Source: Paraliobacillus zengyii
Lineage (GTDB): Bacteria > Bacillota > Bacilli > Bacillales > Amphibacillaceae
Direction of reading: 5' to 3'
Length of the DNA: 64,000 nucleotides
Assembly: GCF_003268595.1 (NCBI RefSeq)
Contig: NZ_CP029797.1
Span: forward strand, 2,625,501-2,689,500
The notes beneath the pieces were generated by a model. The model was given only the letters and a program-made list of their open reading frames with translations. It was not told the origin of the DNA and made no database searches. This document shows, in pieces, positions 17,367-26,576 of this stretch; position 1 is the stretch's first letter; each line of letters begins with the position of its first letter. Made by a program: the position numbers and the translations under genes.

Positions 17367-18851
17367 CTATTCTTTTATGTAACGATCAAGTTGCTTCACT
17401 AATTGATGGCGGAGCAGCTTATTAGAGGCATTACGAGGCAAACTTTCTACTATATAAAAAGCCTTCGGGACTTTATACTTTGCTAATAATTCTCTACACT
17501 GTTGTTTTACTAAATCTAAATTCAGTTTATCTTCAACTATAATAAAAGCTACGGGAACCTTGCCCCACTTGGGATCTTTTTGACCAACAACTCCAGCCTC
17601 TTTAATTCCATCTATACTTCCTAAAACGTTTTCTATTTCAGCAGGATAAACATTCTCCCCACCAGAGATGATTAAATCCTTTCTTCGATCAACAACATAT
17701 AAAAAACCTTCCTCATCAAGATAACCTAGATCACCAGTGGCAAGCCAACCTTGACGTAAGACAGTTTGATTGGCGGATTCGTTTTGATAATAACCCTTTG
17801 TCACCATTGGGCCTTTCACAAAAATTTCACCAATTTCTAATGGATTGGCTTCTTGCTTGTCATTCATCACTTTCATTTGCGCGGTAAAAAGAGCCTTTCC
17901 TGCTGATCCAATTTTTCTTAATGCTTCATTCGGACTTAAGGTTACAACTTGCGAACTCGTTTCGGTCATTCCGTAAGTTTGAAAAACTGGAATGTGTTTT
18001 TTTCTTGCCTTTTCTAACAAATAAGCGGAAGCTGGTCCTCCACCAAGTAACATACATCTAAATTCTTCTGGATAGCTTTTAGTAGCCAATTTCTCCATTA
18101 AGCGATCTAACATAACGGAAACAACAGAAACGATTGTAACACCTTTAGCCATAATCGCTTGATGAATATCCTCCACTTCAAACTTCTCTAGTAAGTAGAT
18201 TGGCATACCATAAATAACGCTCTTCATTAGTAACGAGAACCCACCAACATGGAATAACGGTAAAGTTGCTAGCCATTTATCTTGCTTATCAATACCTAAA
18301 TTTAAAGCAGAAGCAATTGCACTCGACCAATGATTACCATATGTATGGACAACACCTTTTGGTTTTCCTGTCGTTCCAGACGTATAAATAATTGTAAATA
18401 TATCATCGAGATTCAGTTCTTTTTTTAAATCACTAGCCATTTCTGGTTGTTTTTCTACTGTTAAAAACGAGAAAACTTTTACGATATCTGAGTTCACTAA
18501 CCCTTCCAAATAAGGTTGATCTTCGGTTGTAGTTATAAGATACCTAGCGTTTGCATCATCTAGTTGAAAAGCTAATTCACTTTTAGAAAGACGTGTATTG
18601 AGTAAAACAATAACTGCACCCAAATACGATAAACCATGAATAGCTATAATCATCTCAAGACTATTTTTAGAATGAATAGCAACATGTTCACCCTCTTGTA
18701 CACCGAGAAATCGAAGCTTTTTAGCGAATTTTTGTGCACGGTCTCGAAGAATAGAAAATGTGACCGGAGCAATTAAAGGTGATTCAATTGCGATTTCATT
18801 TGGTGTAAGAGTTGCTTGTTTGTCTAACCAATGAGGCGTTTTTTCAATCAT
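17367..18851 (-). CDS. menE: O-succinylbenzoate-CoA ligase
   Basis: The 494-residue acyl-adenylate-forming enzyme has the AMP-binding signature YTSGTTGKPKG (156-166), TYGMTETSS and GWLATGDLGYLDEEG. A C-terminal DRRKDLIISGGENVYPAEIE completes the family set. It activates O-succinylbenzoate for naphthoate-ring formation in menaquinone synthesis. Position after menB in the men cluster fixes the call over other acyl-CoA ligases. A weak terminator separates it from menB. The gene after it is uvrX (divergent promoter region between), not menC. Confidence 0.93.
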   Translation of the reverse strand: MIEKTPHWLDKQATLTPNEIAIESPLIAPVTFSILRDRAQKFAKKLRFLGVQEGEHVAIHSKNSLEMIIAIHGLSYLGAVIVLLNTRLSKSELAFQLDDANARYLITTTEDQPYLEGLVNSDIVKVFSFLTVEKQPEMASDLKKELNLDDIFTIIYTSGTTGKPKGVVHTYGNHWSSAIASALNLGIDKQDKWLATLPLFHVGGFSLLMKSVIYGMPIYLLEKFEVEDIHQAIMAKGVTIVSVVSVMLDRLMEKLATKSYPEEFRCMLLGGGPASAYLLEKARKKHIPVFQTYGMTETSSQVVTLSPNEALRKIGSAGKALFTAQMKVMNDKQEANPLEIGEIFVKGPMVTKGYYQNESANQTVLRQGWLATGDLGYLDEEGFLYVVDRRKDLIISGGENVYPAEIENVLGSIDGIKEAGVVGQKDPKWGKVPVAFIIVEDKLNLDLVKQQCRELLAKYKVPKAFYIVESLPRNASNKLLRHQLVKQLDRYIKE

Positions 18852-18935
18852 TACTCAATATCCCCTATCTCACGTAGTCGCGTAATTAAATCTTTTTAAC
18901 ACCGGCTACTTGCATAATTTCCCTTTATGTAAGAA

Positions 18936-18969
18936 AGAGACGAACATTTTCTTTCTCATGCTCGTCTCT
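18936..18969 (-). terminator. Hairpin between menB and menE
   Basis: AGAGACGA pairs with TCGTCTCT around a pyrimidine-rich loop. On the minus strand it is followed by TTTCTT. It may attenuate rather than stop transcription into menE. Confidence 0.5.
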
Positions 18970-18984
18970 TGTTTGATTAATATA

Positions 18985-19803
18985 TTAAGGAAAACGTGGA
19001 AACTGTTTAAAGTCTGGATCACGTTTCTCTTTAAATGCGTCACGGCCTTCTTTCGCTTCGTCTGTTGTATAATAAAGCAAGGTCGCATCTCCACCCATTT
19101 GTTGCATACCTGCTATACCATCCGTATCTGCATTTAGAGATGCTTTAATAAAACGTAGCGCAGTTGGAGATTTCTCTAACATTTCTTGACACCATTGCAC
19201 AGTTTCAGCTTCCAATTGGTCTAATGGAACCACTGTATTAACTAAGCCCATATCCATTGCTTCTTGGGCATTGTATTGGCGACATAGAAACCAAATTTCT
19301 CTTGCTTTCTTGTGCCCAACGATACGTGCTAAATAGCCAGCACCATAACCAGCATCAAAACTACCTACTTTAGGACCTGTTTGACCAAAGATAGCATTAT
19401 CAGCTGCAATTGTTAAATCGCAGACAATATGTAAAACATGCCCGCCACCAATTGCATATCCTGAAACCATTGCTACAACAGGCTTTGGAATAACACGAAT
19501 TAAACGTTGTAAATCTAAAACATTTAAACGTGGAATTTGGTCATCGCCTACATAACCACCGTGGCCTCGAACCTTTTGGTCACCACCTGAACAAAATGCA
19601 TCATCTCCAGCACCTGCAAGAACGATAACACCTATATTTGAATCATCTCGTGCATGTGCGAATGCATCAATAAGTTGATGCACCGTTTGTGGACGAAATG
19701 CATTGCGTACCTCTGGTCGATTAATTGTTATTTTAGCAATTCCATCATATGTGTCATATAAAATATCGCTATATTCTCTTACACTTTCCCATTTTACTGT
19801 CAT
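18985..19803 (-). CDS. menB: 1,4-dihydroxy-2-naphthoyl-CoA synthase
   Basis: This is a 272-residue crotonase-fold enzyme that cyclises O-succinylbenzoyl-CoA. Diagnostic segments are SGGDQKVRG (72-80), [16 protein letters not shown] and [13 protein letters not shown], which separate MenB from fatty-acid enoyl-CoA hydratases. Length is normal (B. subtilis about 271). It begins two bases after the menH stop, in the same operon. Confidence 0.97.
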   Translation of the reverse strand: MTVKWESVREYSDILYDTYDGIAKITINRPEVRNAFRPQTVHQLIDAFAHARDDSNIGVIVLAGAGDDAFCSGGDQKVRGHGGYVGDDQIPRLNVLDLQRLIRVIPKPVVAMVSGYAIGGGHVLHIVCDLTIAADNAIFGQTGPKVGSFDAGYGAGYLARIVGHKKAREIWFLCRQYNAQEAMDMGLVNTVVPLDQLEAETVQWCQEMLEKSPTALRFIKASLNADTDGIAGMQQMGGDATLLYYTTDEAKEGRDAFKEKRDPDFKQFPRFP

Positions 19804-19805
19804 CG

Positions 19806-20618
19806 TTATTCCTCCATATCATTAATAAAATCTTTTACTATTGTATCAAACTTTTCCTTTTGTTCCACATGAACTGCATGACCTGCATCAGAAACAATAT
19901 GTAGCTGTATTCTTTTTGAACGCTTTGCCATCTTTTTAGCAATTGTAACAAATTTATCATCTAACGCGCCCACAATGACCGAAACTGGTACAGAAATCGT
20001 TGCTAATTGATCCCACCATGAAGGTTGCTTGCCTGTTCCCATACCACGTAATGACGATGCAAGTCCCTTTTTAGATTGTGCTAAACGCTCGGTTCTTATT
20101 TCATTTTTCACTACATATGGTAACGCTTGTTGTGTAGCAAACAATGGCAAGCTCTCCCATTGATCAACAAACGCTTGGACGCCATCTCTTTCTATTTTCC
20201 CTGCCCAGCTATCATCTTTTGTTTGTCGAGCTACTTGTTCATTTGGTGAATCGAGGCCTGGTGAAGTACTCTCTAATGTTAGCGAGGCAACCTTTTTAGA
20301 ATGTAAAAGTGTAAATGATAAAGCTGCCCTACCACCCATCGAATAACCAATCAGATGAACTTTCTCTATCGCTAATTGATTAAGGATCAAGGCCAAGTCT
20401 TCACAAAAGTCTTCCATACGGACAGGCTCATTGCATTTTGTTTGACCATGACCAGGTAAATCAATCGCAATACAACGATAAGAAGAAAAAGATTCAATCG
20501 TATTACGCCATGTTTTATGACTTCCAGTAAATCCATGTAAAAAAAGAAGCGGGATGCCTGTGTCTTCACCATATTCTTCTATCCAATAAGATCGATCATT
20601 TACGGTTAGGTCCATCAT
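19806..20618 (-). CDS. menH: SHCHC synthase-type alpha/beta hydrolase
   Basis: The 270-residue alpha/beta hydrolase removes pyruvate from SEPHCHC in menaquinone synthesis. Visible elements are the oxyanion region LHGFTGS (27-33), nucleophile elbow GYSMGG (Ser93), an acid in GALDDKF and the base in [10 protein letters not shown]. The frame is open to 20675, but ATG 20618 (or the adjacent ATG 20615) follows GGAGGGAG and starts at the conserved fold. It overlaps the menD 3' end by 23 bp, indicating coupled translation. Confidence 0.9.
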   Translation of the reverse strand: MMDLTVNDRSYWIEEYGEDTGIPLLFLHGFTGSHKTWRNTIESFSSYRCIAIDLPGHGQTKCNEPVRMEDFCEDLALILNQLAIEKVHLIGYSMGGRAALSFTLLHSKKVASLTLESTSPGLDSPNEQVARQTKDDSWAGKIERDGVQAFVDQWESLPLFATQQALPYVVKNEIRTERLAQSKKGLASSLRGMGTGKQPSWWDQLATISVPVSVIVGALDDKFVTIAKKMAKRSKRIQLHIVSDAGHAVHVEQKEKFDTIVKDFINDMEE

Positions 20619-22350
20619 ACTCTCCCTCCAAATGGCTAGCAATAGTTTGCCATTTTTCTTCATGCCAAGCAACATTATCGCTGCGATCGGTTTTTAATTC
20701 AATAACCGAAAGACCTTCTGTTTGATAGCTTTTTTCTAATGCTGACTGAAAGGTTTGCCAATCAGTTGGGCTTTCATATAGTCCTTCATATAACTCTACC
20801 ACATGAGAAAAGTCCAAATCCATCGGTGTACCAAATAACTCTTCATAATGCGGTACGTCTTGTTTAGCCTGTGGTAAAAAGGAAAAAATACCGCCACCAT
20901 TATTATTGATCAAAACAATCGTTATGTTCAAGGAATAGCGCTTTGTCATTAACAAGCCATTTTGATCATGAAAAAAAGATAAATCACCTAGCAATAATGT
21001 TACGCGCTCAGCAGAAGAAGCTGCACCTAGAGCACTAGATGTCACACCGTCAATTCCATTAGCACCCCGATTGGCTAAAATACGAATTTGTTTGTCCGTA
21101 TTAAACCAAAAAGTATCCACATCACGAATCGCCATGCTGTTTCCAACGAAAAAGGTGCTATTATTTGGTATGATTTCTTCAATGTACTGGACAACATCTC
21201 CCTCTGTTATTACTTGAGAAGCACTTTTTCGCAAAACCTTTTTTGCCACACTGTTTCCTTTTTGCCACTCCTTCAACCAATTTTGATCAAAATCTGGGAC
21301 AGGATTTGATACTAATCCTTGACAAAAAAGTTGGGGATCCGCGTATATCACAGTAGATTGATGACCAATAGGTTCACGATATCCTTCTGCTTCTTCTACT
21401 ACGTAATGATCAATTTGCGGATTTTCCTTTAACCACAATGTATAAGGTTTCGATACAGGTTGAGCACCGAAACGAATAACAAAATCTGGTCTAAATAGAT
21501 CTCTTGTTTGTTTATGCTTTAAAATAGCATCATAACTCTCAATCACATTACTTTTATCATAATCACCTGAACGTAATTGTGATAATGGATCAGCTAATAA
21601 TGGTAATTGCCACGCATTTGCTAGTGCAATGATTTCCTTTTGAGCCTGTTGGTCTTCCATAGGCCCACACACAATAAGACCTTTTTGCTTCGTTAAAAAT
21701 TGTTTATGTAAAGCTATTAACTGTTCCGCTGAAAGCTGTTTCTTCCCTTGTTTCACTTCCAGATGTGCTGTTTCTTTATTTTCACCCCACAAATTATCCA
21801 ATGAAAAATCTGGCACTAAAGGCTCTCGAAAGGGGAAGTTGATTTGCACCGCAGCACGATTAGCTGTATTTGCAATTTTATATGCAGCTGCCGCCTTTCC
21901 TCTCACATAATTTCCCTGCTGATCTGTTAATTCAGGTAGACTCATATCATGAAACCATTTTACATAATCGCCATATAAATGTATCTGATTAATGGCTTGT
22001 GGGGCCCCTACATCTCTTAGTTCATGAGGACGATCCGCCGTTAGTATAAGTAATGGCACCCTACTGTAGAAAGCTTCAATAATTGCTGGATAATAGTTAG
22101 CTGCTGCTGTACCAGAAGTACAAACAAGTGCAACAGGACGTTTCGTTTGTTTGGCTATACCAAGTGCAAAAAAAGCAGCAGAGCGTTCGTCCATATTAAT
22201 CCAATGCTTGACAGACCGATAGGCCGCAAAAGTCATGGCAAGTGGTGTTGATCGAGAGCCTGGCGAAATGACTACATCTCTCAATCCATTTTGATAAAGT
22301 TCATCAACAAAACTGGTAACGTAGCGTGTTAAACTTTCAGTATGATTCAT
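20596..22350 (-). CDS. menD: SEPHCHC synthase, thiamine-diphosphate dependent
   Basis: The 584-residue enzyme joins 2-oxoglutarate to isochorismate. It has the N-terminal VISPGSRSTPLAMTFA, then VCTSGTAAANYYPAI and LTADRPHELRDVGAPQ. A C-terminal ThDP/Mg region contains GANGIDG and LLGDLSFFHDQNGLL. It starts three bases after the menF stop and overlaps menH. Full length for the family. Confidence 0.97.
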   Translation of the reverse strand: MNHTESLTRYVTSFVDELYQNGLRDVVISPGSRSTPLAMTFAAYRSVKHWINMDERSAAFFALGIAKQTKRPVALVCTSGTAAANYYPAIIEAFYSRVPLLILTADRPHELRDVGAPQAINQIHLYGDYVKWFHDMSLPELTDQQGNYVRGKAAAAYKIANTANRAAVQINFPFREPLVPDFSLDNLWGENKETAHLEVKQGKKQLSAEQLIALHKQFLTKQKGLIVCGPMEDQQAQKEIIALANAWQLPLLADPLSQLRSGDYDKSNVIESYDAILKHKQTRDLFRPDFVIRFGAQPVSKPYTLWLKENPQIDHYVVEEAEGYREPIGHQSTVIYADPQLFCQGLVSNPVPDFDQNWLKEWQKGNSVAKKVLRKSASQVITEGDVVQYIEEIIPNNSTFFVGNSMAIRDVDTFWFNTDKQIRILANRGANGIDGVTSSALGAASSAERVTLLLGDLSFFHDQNGLLMTKRYSLNITIVLINNNGGGIFSFLPQAKQDVPHYEELFGTPMDLDFSHVVELYEGLYESPTDWQTFQSALEKSYQTEGLSVIELKTDRSDNVAWHEEKWQTIASHLEGEYDGPNRK

Positions 22351-22353
22351 GCA

Positions 22354-23745
22354 TTACAAACCTCCCAAGGCTGTCAGCATCGGTGTGAACTTCATCATTG
22401 TTTCTTCATATTCCTCTTCTGGAATTGAGTCTTTTACAACACCGCACCCAGCAAACAATGTTGCTTTTTTATTCTTAACGACTGCAGAACGAATTGCTAC
22501 AGCAAATTCTCCATTTGCATACGCGTCCAACCAACCAATCGGAGCGCCATACCAACCACGATCCAATGATTCAAATTCCCGAATAAAAGTCAATGATGCT
22601 TCTCGCGGTAAACCACCTAATGCCGGTGTCGGATGAAGATCACTTAAAACATCAAATATCGTGAAGCCTTCCTTGAGTTTTGCTACCACGGGTGTATATA
22701 AATGTTGTAAGTTCTTTAATGGATAAACAACTGGTTCATCGGGAATATCAATTGCTTCAGAGTAGGATTCTAATGCTCCACGAATCATATGAACAACATG
22801 ATTATGCTCTTCTCTATTCTTCTTATCTTCCCATAGCGCCTGTCCAATTTTTTCATCTTCTTCTTTTGATTTGCCACGCGGTGCAGTTCCTGCTAAACAC
22901 GCTGAAAATAACTGTTGATTATCAATACGTACTAATCTTTCTGGTGTCGCACCGACAAAACAATCCTGTTCTTTTTCAATCGCAAAAACAAAACTTAATG
23001 TTTGATTACTTGTTAATTCTTTTAAAATAGAAACAATAGCTGGCGCTTCAGCAAAGTCCACTTCCATTTTTCTTGCTAATACAATTTTAACCGCTTGTCC
23101 TTGATTAATTTTCTCTGTCGCTTGTTTCACCAGTTGTTTCCACATTACTGCATCGCTCTCCAATTTGTTTTTAAGAATTGGTAGCTCATGTTCTAGTTTA
23201 CGTGGCGAAATAAGTATATCTTTTTGTTTTTCAATCTCGTCTCGTAACTGTTGATTCTGATCTGAGTCTTTTATTTGCAAATTAACCGTGAAATAAAAAT
23301 CATCTTTGTCTTTCGTTAACAAATAAGTAGGCACGCGAAAATAGCTACCATTAAAATTATCCCATAGTGGTGTTTTGCTACTGGTAGTATCAAACGGAAA
23401 AGCACCAATCGCGATTGGACCTGTGCCAGGCTGTTCATACTCATTATAAATAATAGCTTCTTCTAAAAGCTTTTTCCATTGATTTTCAGTATTTTGATAA
23501 TAATCATCATCTGCATGCATAGAAATTGCTGTTCCAGCACCAACTAAATAAAAATCGTCTGGTACGCTAGCCCAAAATAAACGATTTCCTTCTAGATACT
23601 TTGCTTGTTCAAAAAAAACATGCGGATCAACTGGATCAATTTTTTCTGTGAAACTTAGCATTTGTACAGTATTGTTATTTATCTTTGCTTTTTTTATTGC
23701 CTCATCTAATAAAAGATCTAGTTGTTTTTTTTCTATTTCAATCAT
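22354..23745 (-). CDS. menF: Isochorismate synthase
   Basis: This 463-residue chorismate-binding enzyme has conserved segments KIVLARK, FVGATPERLV, GTAPRG, KNLQHLYTPV and LHPTPALGGLPR in its C-terminal half. It starts the minus-strand men operon menF-menD-menH-menB-menE. In other settings a similar enzyme could be dhbC/entC (siderophore), but the men context decides. GGAGGG lies upstream of the ATG. Confidence 0.95.
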   Translation of the reverse strand: MIEIEKKQLDLLLDEAIKKAKINNNTVQMLSFTEKIDPVDPHVFFEQAKYLEGNRLFWASVPDDFYLVGAGTAISMHADDDYYQNTENQWKKLLEEAIIYNEYEQPGTGPIAIGAFPFDTTSSKTPLWDNFNGSYFRVPTYLLTKDKDDFYFTVNLQIKDSDQNQQLRDEIEKQKDILISPRKLEHELPILKNKLESDAVMWKQLVKQATEKINQGQAVKIVLARKMEVDFAEAPAIVSILKELTSNQTLSFVFAIEKEQDCFVGATPERLVRIDNQQLFSACLAGTAPRGKSKEEDEKIGQALWEDKKNREEHNHVVHMIRGALESYSEAIDIPDEPVVYPLKNLQHLYTPVVAKLKEGFTIFDVLSDLHPTPALGGLPREASLTFIREFESLDRGWYGAPIGWLDAYANGEFAVAIRSAVVKNKKATLFAGCGVVKDSIPEEEYEETMMKFTPMLTALGGL

Positions 23746-24055
23746 GTGTGCTTACCCTCCAATAATGATAGGGGTTATCTATTAAGGCATTGATCCATAA
23801 TATTACGATATATCTATTCACTATTTTTATTAACTTAAAACTTTCCCCTTTTATATTTTATGCTGTTTTTCAATCTTTCTCAACAATCATGATTATTTAC
23901 CAATAATTTATTATTCAATTTGATTGACACGACTTCTTTCCTTCTCTAAACTTATAATGATATTATAGATTATATTAGCGTAATTATCAGGTTTAAAGAC
24001 AAGATAATAAAAAGAATTTGTGCGTTAAACGTTAGTTAGGAGAGAAATAAGGATT
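23746..24055. other. Divergent promoter region between menF and menA (310 bp)
   Basis: AT-rich and gene-free. It must hold the promoters of both men transcription units. I see a TTGACA at about 23932 and TATAAT-like sequence at about 23955, but no pair with standard 16-18 bp spacing that I trust. No riboswitch or clear repeat is recognised. Confidence 0.5.
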
Positions 24056-25003
24056 ATGCAATCATTACAAAATAATACCATAAAATCAACTTTGAACGAA
24101 AAACCAGGTTTTCATGTATGGTGGAGGCTACTTCGTCCACATACTTTAACTGCATCTTTTGTTCCAGTATTTATCGGGAGTATGTTAGCTATACTAGATG
24201 GCTCAATTAATTTCTTGCTTTTTTCTGCAATGCTTTTAGCTGCCATGCTTATTCAAGCAGCAACGAATATGTTTAATGAGTATTACGATTATGTACGCGG
24301 ACTCGATAACGAAAACTCTGTTGGAATCGGTGGAACAATCGTCCGTGATGGAATTGCAGCCAAAACTGTATTAACTCTGGCTTGTAGTTTCTTTGCATTC
24401 GCCATGTTATTAGGTGTTTATATTTGTTTAGAATCTAATTGGTGGGTTTGTGCTGTCGGTCTGTTTTGTATGTTAATTGGTTATTTATATACCGGTGGGC
24501 CATATCCAATTGCGTCCACACCGTTTGGAGAAATTGTTTCTGGATTTTTCATGGGTACAATGCTAATCGGATTTAGTTATTTCGTACAGACAATGGAAAT
24601 ATCAAGTGACATGCTTTTAATTTCCATTCCTGTAGCGATATTTATCGGGCTAATTATGCTTTCTAATAACATTCGTGATTTAGAAGGTGATAAAGCGAAT
24701 GGTCGTAAAACAATCGCTATCTTACTTGGGCATGAAAAAGCAGGCAAATTGCTTGGCTCATTATTTTCTATTAGTTACCTTTTAACTATGCTATTTATTG
24801 GTGTTGGACTTTTACCATTATGGTCAATTATTACATTACTGAGCATAAAGAAAGCGAAGCAAGCTATAAATGGATTTAAAGGGAAAACCACAAACGTCGA
24901 AATGATTCCAGCTATGATAGCAACGGCACAGACGAATACAATTTACGGCTTTCTACTAGGTTTATCTTTGTTAATACAGATCTTTATTCCTTTTTCTTTA
25001 TAA
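24056..25003 (+). CDS. menA: 1,4-dihydroxy-2-naphthoate polyprenyltransferase
   Basis: The 315-residue UbiA-superfamily membrane enzyme has about eight or nine helices and attaches the polyprenyl chain to DHNA. The two Asp-rich active-site motifs are NEYYDYVRGLDNE and NNIRDLEGDK. GGAGAGAAATAAGG precedes the ATG. It is divergent from the menF operon, as in B. subtilis. A terminator follows, then a menI-like thioesterase. Confidence 0.95.
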   Translation: MQSLQNNTIKSTLNEKPGFHVWWRLLRPHTLTASFVPVFIGSMLAILDGSINFLLFSAMLLAAMLIQAATNMFNEYYDYVRGLDNENSVGIGGTIVRDGIAAKTVLTLACSFFAFAMLLGVYICLESNWWVCAVGLFCMLIGYLYTGGPYPIASTPFGEIVSGFFMGTMLIGFSYFVQTMEISSDMLLISIPVAIFIGLIMLSNNIRDLEGDKANGRKTIAILLGHEKAGKLLGSLFSISYLLTMLFIGVGLLPLWSIITLLSIKKAKQAINGFKGKTTNVEMIPAMIATAQTNTIYGFLLGLSLLIQIFIPFSL

Positions 25004-25026
25004 CAAGTAGTAAATATTAAACAAAA

Positions 25027-25055
25027 GCAGACATTGAAATTGTGTCTGCCTTTTT
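25027..25055 (+). terminator. Terminator after menA
   Basis: GCAGACA pairs with TGTCTGC and is followed by five Ts after a C. Confidence 0.75.
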
Positions 25056-25076
25056 CATAAGAAAGGTGGTATTTAA

Positions 25077-25466
25077 ATGGATTTAAATGGAACATTAATG
25101 CAAGCATTGGAAATGGAAGTTATGGTAAGTCAGGCAGATCTAGTTGAAATTAAAATGCCTGTTAACGAAAAAACACGCCAACCAATAGGTTATTTACATG
25201 GCGGTGCAAGTGTGGCACTAGCTGAATCAGCGGCAAGCATCGGCGCCTTATTAAATGTTGATGCGAGTAAATATAACATTTTTGGAGTTGAAATAAACGC
25301 TAATCATATAAAAAGCAAGCAGAATGGTTGGGTGATTGCTCGAGCAAAACCTGTACATATTGGTAGAACAACGATGGTATGGCAAATTGATATTATAGAT
25401 GAATCAGACCAATTAATTGCTACCTCACGCTCTACAATAGGCATTGTAGAGAAACGTAATTTTTGA
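25077..25466 (+). CDS. menI: Hotdog-fold thioesterase, probable DHNA-CoA hydrolase (YuxO/MenI type)
   Basis: The 129-residue PaaI/YbgC-like hotdog protein has the active-site segment YLHGGASVALAESAAS; the Glu of ALAES is the usual catalytic residue. In menaquinone synthesis a thioesterase must release DHNA from DHNA-CoA, made by MenB, before MenA acts. The position directly after menA makes this the obvious candidate (inference). B. subtilis YuxO is the close family member. The gene lies beyond the menA terminator but may receive readthrough. Confidence 0.75.
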   Translation: MDLNGTLMQALEMEVMVSQADLVEIKMPVNEKTRQPIGYLHGGASVALAESAASIGALLNVDASKYNIFGVEINANHIKSKQNGWVIARAKPVHIGRTTMVWQIDIIDESDQLIATSRSTIGIVEKRNF

Positions 25467-25477
25467 TTGATTAAATT

Positions 25478-25540
25478 ATTACGCTTTATTCGATTATCTG
25501 CGCTTTCGCTCGATTCGAGCTGTGTTCGCCCGATTACAGT
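25478..25540. repeat. Degenerate 21-bp tandem repeat
   Basis: Three successive copies share the pattern (T)GCGCTTTCGCTCGATTC: ACGCTTTATTCGATTATC, GCGCTTTCGCTCGATTCG and GTGTTCGCCCGATTACAG. The stretch is GC-richer than its surroundings and lies between the menI stop and the shared terminator. Confidence 0.5.
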
Positions 25541-25551
25541 ATACAACTGAA

Positions 25552-25586
25552 AAAGCTGGCCTCCCTTTTCAGGGAAAGCCAGCTTT
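25552..25586. terminator. Bidirectional terminator between menI and ribU
   Basis: AAAGCTGGC pairs perfectly with GCCAGCTTT across a 17-base loop that contains a smaller CCCTTTTCAGGG hairpin. Confidence 0.75.
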
Positions 25587-25599
25587 CATTTTATATTTT

Positions 25600-26187
25600 T
25601 TATCCTATCATTGCCTTTTTCTGATCAATCCATGGTTTAAGCTTAATAAATAACGGAACAAAAAGCACTGCTAGAATAATTCCCTTCACGACGTTAAATG
25701 GTAAGACACCAACGATAACTGTACTTAACTTCACTGTACTACTCATTGTTTCCCAGCCCATAAACCAGCTATACGCTGGTAAAATAACAAAGTAATTTAG
25801 GACACTCATGCCTAAAGCCATCACGACAGTACCAGTTGCCAAACCTGAAACGAGACTCTTATTTCCTTTAAATTTATGATATAACATCGATACAGGAACA
25901 ACGAATAACACGCCAGCGATAAAGTTTGCAACTACTCCAATTGGATCTCCAGCACCTGTAAAGATTAAATATAATAAGTTTTTAATTGCTTCGACAATTA
26001 TCCCAGCCATAGGTGTAAACAATAGTGCTGCGATTAATGCTGGAACTTCACTAAAGTCAATTTTTAAATATGGTGGTAAAAAAGGTAATGGAAAGTTAAT
26101 AAATAATAATACTAATGAAATTGTACCTAATAGAGCAAGAATAATTAATTTTAATAAGTTTGATGATTGCGATTTAGTTGTTTGCAA
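25600..26187 (-). CDS. ribU: Riboflavin ECF transporter S component
   Basis: The 195-residue membrane protein has five or six helices and binds riboflavin for uptake with the shared ECF module, which is not encoded here. Family landmarks are FPLPFLPPYLKIDFSEVPALI and GDPIGVVANFIAG. The frame opens at ATG 26205, but AAGGAGG lies inside its first codons and would then be useless. TTG 26187, eight bases after AAGGAGG, is the better start. An FMN riboswitch and terminator upstream confirm the substrate class. Confidence 0.93.
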   Translation of the reverse strand: MQTTKSQSSNLLKLIILALLGTISLVLLFINFPLPFLPPYLKIDFSEVPALIAALLFTPMAGIIVEAIKNLLYLIFTGAGDPIGVVANFIAGVLFVVPVSMLYHKFKGNKSLVSGLATGTVVMALGMSVLNYFVILPAYSWFMGWETMSSTVKLSTVIVGVLPFNVVKGIILAVLFVPLFIKLKPWIDQKKAMIG

Positions 26188-26255
26188 TCTCAATTCCTCC
26201 TTCATCTTTATCGATTCTAATCTTGATGAAGGCAGAGCAATCCTTTAGACATTAT

Positions 26256-26291
26256 AAAAACCCTAAAACCAAATGGGGGCTTTTAGGGTTT
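26256..26291 (-). terminator. Expression-platform terminator of the ribU FMN riboswitch
   Basis: On the minus strand AAACCCTAAAA pairs with TTTTAGGGTTTTT around a C-rich loop. It sits between the aptamer and the ribU ribosome site, so FMN binding would be expected to favour termination. Confidence 0.85.
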
Positions 26292-26339
26292 ACACATATC
26301 AAGAAATAAAGGTATATAAATATACCAAATTTTGCTCCT

Positions 26340-26474
26340 TATCTTCTCCCATCCAGACTTTAACTGTCGGTCCCGGATTTGCACCAGGTCCACCACTATG
26401 AAAGTGGGTCACGGACTAAAAGCGATTTAACGCTTATCACCGTCGGTCGGGAATTACACCCTGCCCCGAAGATA
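26340..26474 (-). promoter_or_regulatory. FMN riboswitch (RFN element)
   Basis: Read on the minus strand, the conserved blocks occur in order: TATCTTCGGGGCAGGGTG, then ATTCCCGACCGACGGTGA, GTGACCC, GGACCTGGTGCAAATCCGGG and ACAGTTAAAGTCTGGATGGG, ending GAGAAGATA. The terminal P1 helix TATCTTC/GAAGATA closes it. This is the standard RFN aptamer and controls ribU. Confidence 0.97.
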
Positions 26475-26576
26475 GAATCGATATTTAATTAATTATATTA
26501 TACAATAAGTTAAAAAGTTTGTGAAGTGTTTTACATGTGTTTTTTTTCACAAAGTTCATATTTCATAAAAATACTT

